Below, piece after piece: positions 44,819 through 55,581 of a stretch of DNA of 64,000 nucleotides. The stretch is taken from contig QAOA01008702.1 in the NCBI GenBank assembly GCA_003255065.1, forward strand, positions 1 to 64,000, written 5' to 3'. Numbering within the stretch: position 1 is the first letter of the stretch; each line of letters starts with the position of its first letter. The notes beneath the pieces are model-generated. The model was not told the origin of the DNA. It saw nothing but the letters and a program-made list of their open reading frames with translations, and searched no databases. The stretch comes from Cercis canadensis. Its lineage: Eukaryota > Streptophyta > Magnoliopsida > Fabales > Fabaceae. The translations under genes were made by a program, and so were the position numbers.

Positions 44819-46546
44819 AGGATCAAAATAATTCTGATAATCTTAATTGTCTTGCTAAGGGTAAGAGAAAACTTGTGAATGAACCATCTGAACGAAGAAG
44901 AAGTCAAAGGCCAAGAAAAGAGAAAAGCCTTGATCCAGATTTTATTACTTTCTTGGTAGAAGGTAGTAGAAATCAGATTTGTAAAAATGTGAAGATATTA
45001 TTAAACATTGAAAGTGAGCCCAAAACTTTTGAAGAAGCAATGACTTCTAGAGATGTAGCTTTCTAGAAAGAAGTTGTGAATGATGAAAAGGACTCAATAA
45101 TGTCTAATAATACTTGGGTCTTAGTTGACTTACCACCTGGCTCAAAACTCATTGGTAATAAATGGGTTTTTAGGAGGAAATATAATTCTGATGGTACATT
45201 GCAAACCTTTAAAGCAAGACTAGTTGCAAAATGTTTTACTCAAAAGAAAGATCTAGATTATTTTGATACCTATGCTCCAGTTGCTAGAATAACATTCATT
45301 AGAGTTCTTTTTGTTTTGGCATCAATATATAAATTGCATGTACATCAAATGGATGTTAAAACAACATTTTTAAATGTTGATTTAAAGGAAGAAGCTTACA
45401 TGCAAGAACCTGAAGGTTTTGTTTTTCTTGGAAATGAACACAAAGTGTGTAAGCTTGTAAAATCTTTGTATGGTCTTAGACAAGCTCCTAAACAATGGCA
45501 TGAAAAATTTGATTCAGCAATTTTGTCTTTTGGTTTTAGACATAATACTGTTGATAAATGTATTTATTCCAAGTTTACTAAAGATTATGGAGTTATAATT
45601 AGCCTCTATGTAGATGATATGCTTATTTTTGGTACCAACATGCATGATATAAATGAAACTAAAAACTTTCTGACTTCAAAATTTAAGGTGAAAGGTTTTA
45701 ATGAGGTGGATACAATTTTGGGTATCAAAGTTACTAAGCATGATCATGGGTTTACTTTAAGTCAAACTCATTACATAGAGAAAATTTTGAGCAACTTTGG
45801 TCATCTCAAAATTAGAGAATACAGTACTCCATATGATACTAGTGTAAAACTTGTGAAAAATAGTGGTAGACCTATAGAACAATTGAAATATGCTAGTGCT
45901 ATAGGAAGCTTGATGTATGCAATGCATTGTACAAGACCAGACATTGCTTTTGATGTATGCAAATTGTCAAGATTTACAAGTAGTCCTAATACAGAACATT
46001 GGGAAGCAGTTGGAAAGGTATTTGGATACTTGAAAAGAACTGCAATCCTAGAGTTGTCTTATACAGATTTTCCTATTGTACTAGAAGGTTATTCAGATGC
46101 AAGCTAGATAACAAGAGCTGATGAAAGTATCGCAACTACAAGTTGGATATTTACACTAGCTCGAGGTGTCATATGTTGGGCATCTAAGAAACAAACCTGT
46201 CATTCCCATTCTACCATGGAGGCAGAGTTTATTGCTTTGGCTGTTGCGGGTAAAGAAGCTGAGTGGTTAAGAAACATGTTGTTTGAAATTGAGTTGTGGC
46301 TACAACTAATACCACCTATTTCCATACACTGTGATAGCGAGGCTACAATATCTTGTGCTTTCAGTAACATGTATAATGGAAAGTCAAGACATATTAGTTT
46401 AAGGCATGATTATATTAGAGAATTGATATCAAGTGGTACTATTTCACTTTTTTATGTGAAATCTGCAAATAATTTGACTGATCCTTTTACCAAATCTTTA
46501 CTAAGAGATATGATATGTAGGACAACATGTAGTATGAGACTAAATT
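44819..46546 (+). pseudogene. Reverse transcriptase and RNase H of Copia B
   Basis: One long open stretch (45076-46107) contains NTWVLVDLPPGSKLIGNKWV, FKARLVAKCFTQKKDLDYFD, HQMDVKTTFLNVDLKEEAYM and SLYGLRQAPKQWHEKF, and the catalytic LYVDDMLIFG (YVDD 45607-45618). LGIKVTKHDHGFTLSQTHYI and YASAIGSLMYAMHCTRPDIA follow. RNase H: GYSDAS, STMEAEFIALAVAGKEAEWL, HCDSEATISCAFSNM and RHISLRHDYIRELI, ending at TGA 46546. Stops at 45064 and 46105 (TAG, both at expected Trp). The catalytic residues are intact. Confidence 0.93.
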
Positions 46547-47097
46547 GAACTCTCAAGATGCCAATGATGGTAACCCAACTTTGAATTACAAATTAGTAAT
46601 TACTAAAGATTAATGGGTAATATCAAATCATTGATACGTGTCTGATTTAACACTAATTAAGAGGAGTCTCATACAGAACATGAGGTTAGTGCTTACTGTT
46701 ATGTTGAGAGGATGAGCTTAGTGCTTAATGGAGTTATTTAAAAATTGTCTGAAGTAATAAGGACAATGAAATAAACTCCACCTATGTGAATATGAAGTGG
46801 TGCCGCTTCAACAAAGGTTTAATGAGTTTTACCTTTTTGAAAATATTCACAGAAAATAGGATTGTTTAGTACATGGCCATTTAAATAGTGTTAGGGCTGT
46901 TAAAACCTCTTTGAAAAATTGTATAAATATGATGTGTATGATATCTTCGATCCTAATAGTAAAGAGTCTTGGTTTAATCATTAGACACCAAGTACTTCAT
47001 TAACATCCTTAGATATTTATACTAATTTTAAGGTTTAAACTTGTAAGGTACCTTCTTATATGCATCAATTTTATAGTGAATGACTTAGTTTACAAAC

Positions 47098-47752
47098 TAG
47101 TGGGGGAATGTTGAAATAATTTGTAAATGTGCTTATAAAATCAAGTCCCACATTGGTTAAATTAGAGTATGTAAAAGGCTTTATAAAGGCTAATTAAAGT
47201 TATAAAGTAACTTTATATAAATGGGCACAAGCCCAAAATAGCCTAGCAAGTTAAAGCCCATTAATGGTCTTTGATTGACACTTGGGGCATCTTGGGCCTT
47301 GATCGATTTAACAAATATTTTAATATTGTTTAATATTTGGACCGGATCGGGTTAGGTCAATTTTACCTCATTCGGATGGTGGTTAATTAAGTTAACCAGT
47401 TCGGATGAGTAAACCCAAATAAACAATTGTGTCTGTTTCAAACAGATAGTTGTGTCTTTTTCAAACAAACTGTTGTGTCTATTTCGAACAAACAATTGTG
47501 ACTATTCCGAATAGACAATTATGTCTATTAATAACTGACCAATTATATTTGTTCATTAGTGCCTTTTCAACTCTATAAAAAGGAACTCCCTAATGCATTA
47601 GAATTCACTTTTCCATCGAGAGTTTTTGAGGGCTTTGTTGTATCTTGGGGTAACATGCTTTTTATAAAGAAGTAATATTACACTCAAGATAGTGTAATCA
47701 TTCACGCCTCAAAGCTATTACGTTTTAGTCTCTATTAACGTTTATTCTAACA
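47098..47752 (+). repeat. PPT and 3' LTR of Copia B
   Basis: tagtgggggaa (47098-47108) is the polypurine tract; the LTR runs 47109-47752. Upstream 46547-47097 is non-coding. The LTR upstream zone holds about five degenerate copies of the tgtctgtttcgaacaga-type unit (47425-47525), more than the 5' LTR. Confidence 0.92.
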
Positions 47753-48492
47753 ATCCATACAAAAATCAAGGCAAGACAGAAATTCAAAGAAGAACAAAAT
47801 TGCATTAAACTTGAATCAAATAAATATAGAATCTCAAAATCAAACCAAATTCAATTAGGAGTCTAGCTTGGTTACAAAGGTTCTACTCTTCCATGGCCAT
47901 CAAATCCGAGCTCCAATGGTAGAAGGAACTAATAGAACAATGAAAAATGAAAGAGGAAAAAGAGTCTCCAAAAAACAAAAGAGGCAAAGAAAGTAACAGC
48001 CTCCCTTTCAGATCTGTACTATTATATGCCCTAATTGGCATCTATAACCACCCATGGTCAATGACTAAACTGCCCCTTCATGTAGGCTTTCCTCTTAGCT
48101 TCAGAATGAGCTTTCCATTGCATGGATTGGACTTCAAATAAGGGAAATGGGCCCAAATAAGTGGGCTCGGCCCACAAGTCCGAGTGCTGAATTCTTCAGG
48201 TCAGGGCACCACTACGACACCTCCGGATGGAAATTAGGTTTTCACAAGAGTTGTAGCTCTATGTCTTAGCTTTCCTACAAGACCGAAATCACAATATTTA
48301 GAGATCTAAAGCTCAAGATATGCCATAAATACAAAGACAGGGTCTAAATGACAATGCTAAATGAATAAAACCCTAAAGCCCAACATAGAACCCAAATCAC
48401 AAAATAAGGTCTAAGTCATGAAATTAAGGATAGGAGAGGATGAAAAACACTAGGCATGAAAGTTAATTAACATATAAAAATATTGTTTATCA

Positions 48493-49852
48493 TACTCCTC
48501 AACAAAATGGGGTTGTTGAGAGGAAGAACATAGGACATTGATAGAGATGACAGAACCATCTTAGTTGAAAATGATCTTCCAAAATATTTTTGGCCAGAGG
48601 TTGTAAATACAACTTACTACATTTTAAATAGATGCTTGATAAAACAAGTTTTGAGGAAAACTCTTTATGAGCTATGGAAAAGGAGAAAATCTAATGTGAG
48701 TTACTTCCATGCTTTTGGCTGCAAGTGCTTTATCCTAAATAATGGTAAGGAGTATTTAGGTAAATTTGATGCTAAATTAAATGAAGGTATTTTTCTAGGT
48801 TATTCATTAACTAGCAAGGCATATAGAGTTTTCAATAGAAAAACTCTTTGTGTTTAAGAGTCAATGCATGTCATATTTGATGAATCTAACATTCATTTGA
48901 GTACTTATGCTCTTGAGGATGATAAAATAGTGTAGGAAGATGTTTTAGTTCCTACTCAAGTAGAAAACAGAGAGAAAATTGATTAGACAGGAGTAGTTCA
49001 GGAAGAAGCTCTATAATAGAATGCTAAAAAGCTACTTCCAAAGGAGGCCAAAACTACTAGGAATCATCCAATTGACAAGGTTATTGGAGATCCTAATAGA
49101 GGAATCATCACTCAAGCATCATTTAGAGGTCTTCATGTCAACCTAGCCTTTCTCTCATTGATTGAGTCATCCAACATAAATAAACATCTACAAGATGAAG
49201 CTTGGATTAGTGGCAATGCAAAATGAACAAAACCAATTTGAGAGAAACAAAGTTTGGATACTTGTGCCATATTCAGTTGAGCAAAGCATAATTGGCATAA
49301 AGTGGGTCTTTCGGAACAAACTAGATGAAGATGGTAAAGTAGTGAGAATAAAGCTAGATTCGTAGCACAAGGTTATAATCAACAAGAAGGGTTTTAAGAA
49401 GCTTATTAAAGGAGAATTTGAAATGAGCATGATGGGAGAATAAACATTCTTTCTCAGATTTGAAGTAAAGCAAGCTTCTGATGGCATATTCCTTAACCAA
49501 TCTCAGTAACTTAATCAATTGCTGAAGAAGAATATATGGTAGCTAGAAATTGTTGCTCATAAGTTCTTTGGATGAAGCAATGGCTTGCTGATTATCGTAT
49601 TTCTTTAACCAAAATTCCAATGTTATGTGATAATACCAATGCCATAAATATTGCCAAAATTCCTGTTCAGCATTTTAGAACAAAGCATATAGATATCAAG
49701 CACCATTTTCTTCGAGATCATGTCCTAAAAGTTGACAATGAACTAGCTTTTATGAATACCGAGGAATAGCTTGTTGATATCTTCACTAAGGCGTTGGCAG
49801 AAGAAAGGTTTTGTTACCTAAGGAATGAGCTTGGGATGATGAGCATGTCTTA
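48493..49852 (+). pseudogene. Rest of integrase, deleted RT and RNase H of Copia A
   Basis: Resumes the broken integrase at TPQQNGVVERKN (catalytic Glu), then PKYFWPEVVNTTYYILNRCL, FHAFGCKCFILNN and GIFLGYSLTSKAYRVF. RT keeps only its entry (IGIKWVFRNKLDEDGKV, ARFVAQGYNQQEGF) and then jumps to KLIKGEFEMSMMGE, so the catalytic core with YVDD is deleted near 49396. A second gap near 49510 precedes the RNase H part (EEEYMVARNCC, MLCDNTNAINIAKIPVQHFR, KHIDIKHHFLRDHVL), which ends at about 49852. The element could not reverse-transcribe itself. Confidence 0.88.
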
Positions 49853-50463
49853 GCCTCTTCATGCATACTGCATATTCATGACATATCATAATTTTACATG
49901 ACATTGAGGACTAAATGTTCATTTCAAATTTATGTAAATCTGTGAGCTAACAAGTTTGTTGAGACTGTGTTGTTTTTTGTCACAAAGCTGGTTTGGAAGC
50001 TAGTTCTTATATTCATTAAGCCTGTTTGTCAGAAAACTACTTATGTGGCTGGAGAAGTGTGAAAAGATCAATTGGGCCTTGTTATAAAAGCTTATTGTCC
50101 CTTTTTGTGAAGCTGATTTGTTTTAAATCAGTTTGGGCTTCTCTTTGATGGGCCTTCGTATTTATCATATCCAACAGGACAAAACTCAACGTTTCATTAA
50201 ACTGTACTTTTTCTTGCTTCTGCAAAATGATGCATAGAGCTAGTTGACCTTTTAGTTACCGCCTTCATCCCTTTTTCTAAACTAGTTTGAAGAAATCCCT
50301 AATTTCTCACATAATTCCTCCATTACCAAGCTCCTTTATTCTAAAATTCTTGTAACCTCCCTAAAGCAGATCTTAATCCAACCTATAAATCACCTCAAAT
50401 CTGTCCATAAAGCAAATCGTTGCAACCATGAGATCTGAAAACAAGCTTAGACACTCTCAGTGA

Positions 50464-51936
50464 ATGGGTCGAAAAGGCAGAGAGACTTCCAACAATACTC
50501 CTGAAACCACCATTGTTATTTCAGAGTCCTGTTCCTCTGAAGATACTATTGATTCTTTCCAGCAAGCCATACAGAGAAGTACCATGGTTAGTGGCTCAAG
50601 TGCTAAGGGCAAGGAGCCCATGCATGCATATCAAGATAGACCCATGGCTAACCCACAAGAAGCTCAGTCAAAACCAAATGAAGAGGAAGAAGAACTGGTT
50701 CCTCTCAAGTCTGTTAGAGGTTTTAAGCTTCTAGAGGGACCACCTATAGTTCTTTATCTGGGTTGGCATGAACCAGAGGAAACCCCATTCCAGAAAACCC
50801 AGAGGTTTATCCTTCGTCTCCTCTTGCTTCCCTTGGCAGACCAGAGGCCATTCCCACTTAAACCATCACACGAAGACCAGTAAAAACCAAGATTACAACA
50901 CGCAAACAAGTTTCAGTGCCTAAGCTTGCTCCACCTTGAGCTCCAGAAAATCTTTTCCAATCCAGAGAAATTGAGAAGCATTTCCATAAAAAATTCTTCT
51001 TGAGAAAAGTGGTACTAGGTTCTGCTGTGAAATGGGCAGAGTATACTAAGACCACCAAGGTCATAGATGAAGTAGTTGTTGTAATAGGTTGGAAGCAGCT
51101 TTCAGAGATTGAAGAACTAGTTCTACCACAACAGGTAAAGCTATATTATTCTCACCTTCAACTTCTTGAAGGTGTGGTTTCTGGTATTGATATAACTTTA
51201 AATGAAAACCTGTTTGAACAACTTTTGGATGTACTTGCTGAAAGATATGAGAGGTATATCCACAAGATTTGACTTGCTGATTTTGTTCCTTTCTCTAAAG
51301 CCATGGACTACTTGTGTGATTTTCTTGAAAATAATGATAACAGTGTACCCATTGTACATTGCATGAATTTTGTGAGCAAAACCTTATCCAAATTCATAAC
51401 CCCCAACTTCCTTGCTAGGGCTAGCAGCCAATTAGAATTTTTCACCTCTGACCTCTACCCCCTTTATCACATCAAACACAAACTACCTTTAAACCTTCCT
51501 AAGCAAATTCTGAATACCATAGCATGGACAGTAAGAATGACCTAAGAAAAAGGTAGTTTGCCTTATGACATGCTCATTACCAGAATTTGCAGGTATTTTA
51601 ATGTTAACTTGACTCAGTTCAAGGATGAACCTTGCCAAGCCATTTGACTATTAAGCAACCTCTAAATTGAGAAAATTGGTTCTAGTAAGAAACCAGTAGC
51701 ATCATCTCAAGCCATGGATTATACACAATGGTTGAAGGATGTCAATCCTACTGAGCTAGCAAATTAGATGGGTCAATGATTAAATTACTAGCAGACAAAG
51801 ATAATCCAGTTCTCAACAAGATTAGCTACTATGGAAGCTAAACTGGTTGAGATCAAACTCCAACTTGCTACTACTAGAGAAAGGCTGGCTACTACAGAGA
51901 TGGAACTTGCTGCTTTAACACCATCCTCTAGTTGAT
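50464..51936 (+). pseudogene. Envelope-like ORF downstream of Copia A pol
   Basis: Begins MGRKGRETSNNTPETTIVIS at ATG 50464. A low-complexity Ser/Glu-rich N-terminus is followed by a frame change near 50870 and REIEKHFHKKFFLRKVVLGS. The middle domain reads LPQQVKLYYSHLQLLEGVVS, ADFVPFSKAMDYLCDFLENN and LPLNLPKQILNTIAW. SLPYDMLITRICRYFNV follows a stop at 51542. It ends with a coiled-coil-like repeat MEAKLVEIKLQLATTRERLA. Position, size and the C-terminal coiled coil fit the env-like/second ORF of SIRE-type elements; an envelope role is not demonstrated. Stops at 51270, 51542 and others inactivate it. Confidence 0.65.
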
Positions 51937-52417
51937 TTGTTTATAATGCCATTATTAAATTGTTTGTTTTTTGGATTTTGTTTCTTTGACTTGAATTTTT
52001 AGTCTTCTGGGTCTGTAATCTTAAACATTTGACATTTGCATTTCATAACATATGCATCTGGTTTGAAACTGTTTATGCTATAAACTATTACTAAGCTTTC
52101 TACATGAACTAGTTTCTTAGTACCAGCCTCATACTCCCTACTCCTTTGCTGTGACAAAATGGAGAAAAGAAAATAAGGAAAGATCCTTATGCCAACCTTA
52201 TACTCTAATGAATATGCTCTGATAATTGCTTGCCAATTTTGAGACAGTTTGGATGAACTCCATTGATATGGCTCTGATACTGTTCTTAAAAGGTTTTTCG
52301 AAAACCCCTCTATTATGAAACTACTTGTGCAAACTATTTCTTAAATTGGTTTTAAAACTAGTTTTAGAGGTAAGTATATTTCTAGGGGAAATCTTTCGAA
52401 GGCATTGGTCATCATCA

Positions 52418-53498
52418 GAAAAGGGGAGATTGTTGGCCCTACGGTTCTCCAACTCTAGTTTTGATGATAACAAATAGCCTTATTTGTCACTAACCTATGT
52501 TTGCTCAAATGGTTATTTTAGTAATAGGTTAAGTGATGTACTTGGGTCAAAAGCATAACCAGTTTCCTAGCCAATAGAACTAGCTCATGTTCAAGCACTG
52601 ATTCTACACTACAATGAAGATGTTGATATGAAAGCCTTAAAATTCATGGACCATCCAACGTTGAAGCCCAATCTATCTGGACCAGTTAATGGACTTTAGA
52701 GACGTTGGAAGAAGACAGCCCATCTGAGAAAATTGAATTAAAGAGAATTCAACATCAAGAAAGGAAAGCAGTGCTATTCAAGGAAAGTTTTTGAAAAGAA
52801 GATATTATTTCTCAATTTGAGATGTTATCTCTGATTTGGTGATTAAGACCACAAATCAAGCAAGTCGAAGCCTAACCTATTCACAACGGTCTTCTTCTAC
52901 ATTCTGTTACTATAAATTCAAAGACCCAAGGTCTGGAAAAAAAAAAAAGATAATCCATTGAATCATTGTAAAAAAAAAGCTTTATGTCAGAAAGTAGTTT
53001 TTTTATCTCTTCTACCAACTTTATACTACTTGTGTAAATCTTTTTGTGAGAGTTGTAATTTTGTGGGAGCCATATCCATCTAGAATTTTTGTAACAGATT
53101 TCATTGGGAAATCTGGGGAATGACTTATGTCTTTGTTTGATATAAGGAGAGAGTTTCTAGTGAGCTCTTGAGAAACTATAGAGAGTTTTCTTCTTAAGCT
53201 CTTTGTAAAACCAGTGTTGTAAGAAGCTTGGAGAAGCTTTCGACAAATAACCTTGTTGATAGTTGAACTCCAGCATTGGGAGAGTGGACATAGGCTCTAT
53301 TATTGGCAAAACCACTATAAAATTTATGGGCTTAATCTCTCTTCTCTTCTCTTTGTAATATTCAGCTGTTATTTAATCTATTGTTGCATAACTAGTTCTG
53401 ATGTTATGTGCTTATTAAGCTTGTTGTGTATTCTATCTCTTTATATTAGCCTGCTCTTTCTTGCTTGATCAATTGTTATATTTCTTATTTGCAAGAAA
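52418..53498 (+). repeat. PPT and truncated 3' LTR of Copia A
   Basis: aaaaggggagat (52419-52430) is the PPT and the LTR starts TGTTGGCCC at 52431. It follows the 5' LTR to ttatttgcaagaa (about 53498), then jumps into minus-strand Gypsy gag. The last roughly 240 bp of the LTR are missing. Confidence 0.88.
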
Positions 53499-54918
53499 AT
53501 TGCTTATCTAGTTTTTGCTTTTGCAACCGTTGAGGAAATGACATAGGTGGCACATAAGATGAAGGATTATCTGGAAATAGCTTTGACTTCAACTGCTCCA
53601 CCTCTTTGATAGAAGTTGCTTTAGATGTATTAGGAGACCTCTTTTCCTTTGACTCAATTTGCCTCACACTCTCAACTACCTTATTTTTAGGTTCCTCCAA
53701 GAGTTTACCAGTTCGATCGGTTATAGCATTCACATGCTCCCTTGGATTCATCTCTATATTTCTTGGCAAGGACCCTTGTTCTCTGGTAGTAAGCATGCTA
53801 GAGAGTTGACCCACTTGTACTTCTAAGTTATGAATGGAGGCATCGGTTCTTGCCATAAACTGATTGGTATTCATATTCAATTAGGCAAGGGCATCCTCCA
53901 AAGAAACCTTAGGTGGTGGTGGTGGTGGCAGAGCTTGCACTGGTGGTTTAGTAGGATTTTGATTGTTTCTCCATGAAAAATTTGAGTGATTTCTCTATCC
54001 CGGATTGTATGTGTTGGAGGAAGGATTATTCTACTTGCTTGGGTTTCCCACAAAGTGTTCTTCCTTTGACTGGGATGGAGAGAAAGGATTGCCAACTTGG
54101 CAATCTATACTAGCATAAGGTCCACCACAACGGTCATAAATTTCAGGATAAGAATGGATGACATTGAAATTCATAGAGGTCAACTGCTTAGCTAGAGAAT
54201 CAATTTTAGCAGAGATTGCTGTGAGGGCCTTATGAACTCAAAGTGCCTTTTGTGGTGCAGACCTCTTAGTAGGCTGTTGATAGGCATTAGCAGTCATCTC
54301 CTCTAATAGGTCATTAGCATCCTCATATGTCATTCTCATTAAGGACCCATTTGTAGCTACATCAACTAGTGTCTTAGTTGAACTTGTTAACCCATGGTAG
54401 AATGTCTATAGTTCTAACCAATCAGGAAGTCCATGGTGGGGGCATCTGTGAAATAGTTCTTCATACTTTTCCCAAGGCTCCTAAAGTGACTTCATCTCTT
54501 GTTGACTGAATGTAGTGATATCATTCCTCATCTTGGCAGTCTTAGTAGGTGGAAAGAATTTGGCTAAGACCTTTTGTGCCAAGGTATCCTAAGTAGTGAT
54601 GGTTACCACTGGCAATGACTGCAACCAAGTCTTGGCTTTATCCTTTCGTGAGAATGGAAAAAGCTGAAGTCGAATAGCATCATTTGTAGCACTATTATCC
54701 TTGAATGTATCACAAATCTCTAAGAAACCGGCAATGTGAGCATATGGGTCTTCACTAGCTGATACACTGAATTGGGGCGACTGTACCATGTGAATAATTA
54801 CAGGCTTTATCTCAAAGGTGTTGGCTTGAATTGGTGGCCGCCTTATACCAGAGGTGGTATTTGTGACTAGAGGAATGACGTAGTCACGAAGTACTTTCGG
54901 AGGATTTCCTTCTGCCAT
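53499..54918 (-). pseudogene. Minus-strand Gypsy gag fragment
   Basis: Start MAEGNPPKVLRDYVIPLVTN at 54918 (minus). Capsid motifs: IHMVQSPQFSVSASEDPYAH, RLQLFPFSRKDKAKTWLQSL, EKYEELFHRCPHHGLPDW and EDANDLLEEMTANAYQ. A Pro-rich tail (RNNQNPTKPPVQALPPPPPP) and the gag-protease linker (ASIHNLEVQVGQLSSML, PMSFPQRLQKQKLDKQFS) follow. It stops abruptly at the junction with the truncated Copia A LTR. In-frame stops lie near 54590, 54480, 54410, 54030 and 53880, mostly at expected Trp/Gln. Athila/Tat-like by its gag motifs (inference). Confidence 0.85.
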
Positions 54919-55581
54919 TATGTTTATAAAAAATCTGGTTGAATCTTTATTCCCCTTTATGTTCTTTTGACAGTTCTTCTCAATCTTAGAATTGAATGGG
55001 AGTAAAGAGTTGCTTCTAGCTTTTCTTATACACCAAAAGAAAAACTCCTGATAGTGTAGGAAAAAAGAAATATTAAAATAACTAAGAATGAAAATAAACG
55101 ATCAGATTAAGATTGATCATGTGTGACGGGTGAACTAAGCCAAAATTATATCTATTATCCCACCCTTACCCCAGCCACACATTCAAGGCTATCAAAAGTC
55201 CTTTTCATCCTTTATGTTGTGATTTGCCTGTATTAGTGTAGATTGACATGAAAGCAAGCATATGGGGTTCTAGATTTCTAAATGAGAGATTATTATACGT
55301 GAGCTTGTTTGCATAATCTGATTTAAATGTAGAGAGTAAGGTAAAAAAGGGGTATATTTACACACACAGGAAATTTTAGTAGATTAGATTAACTTTTGGG
55401 TTGACATTATTCACACTTATGACATATTGAATTTTTCTTGAAGTAGTGCTTAATTGAGATCTTTGAAGGTTGTATGGTTAGTAGATAAATGTTTCACTTT
55501 GTAGTTTGTTTTTTAGTAGAATTTAATTTTTCTATTTCTCTTTGCTTGAGGACAAGCAAAATGTTTAAGTTTGGGGGTATT
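54919..55581 (+). other. 3' non-coding end of a plus-strand Gypsy element, with PPT
   Basis: Non-coding. The last 50 bp (gcttgaggacaagcaaaatg, then aagtttgggggtatt) are the typical tail and polypurine tract before a 3' LTR of Athila/Tat-like elements. The point where the opposite-strand gag region ends and this one starts (about 54950-55150) is not visible to me. Confidence 0.6.

Larger units (their letters stand above)
41971..47752 (+). mobile_element. Ty1/Copia element B, complete structure
   Basis: LTRs 41971-42512 and 47109-47752 (TGTTGAAATA...CTAACA) with a perfect 5-bp TSD atcca (41966-41970, 47753-47757). Order gag, protease, integrase, RT, RNase H: Copia-type. Every domain is present, with YVDD and DSGA intact, but there are about nine stops and one frameshift. 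Inserted into the minus-strand solo LTR. It lacks the usual iMet PBS and has a self-complementary segment instead. I do not assign a lineage. Confidence 0.95.
41428..48492 (-). repeat. Athila-like solo LTR on the minus strand, itself interrupted by Copia B
   Basis: Two parts, 41428-41970 and 47753-48492. On the minus strand the LTR starts TGATAAACAATA (like TGATAATCACA of the 1730 element) and ends ...CCAATCA. Its reverse complement is strongly similar to 540-1198 (for example the tcagtaggagca and attgatggatgt-like blocks). It sits between the Copia A integrase halves with TSD gactc (41423-41427) / tactc (48493-48497), one mismatch. No internal Gypsy sequence remains, so it is a solo LTR of about 1.28 kb, the usual product of LTR-LTR recombination. 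Confidence 0.88.
37498..53498 (+). mobile_element. Ty1/Copia element A, SIRE/Maximus-like, with nested insertions
   Basis: 5' LTR starting TGTTGGCC (37498-38784), iMet-type PBS, gag, protease, integrase, RT remnant, RNase H, a 2.6-kb downstream region with an envelope-like ORF, PPT, and a truncated 3' LTR (52431-53498). The order integrase-before-RT is Copia-type. LTRs over 1 kb and an extra ORF after pol fit the SIRE/Maximus group (inference). The integrase is interrupted by 41428-48492. The right LTR is cut at 53498, so no TSD can be read. Another member of the family begins at 62327. Confidence 0.9.
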
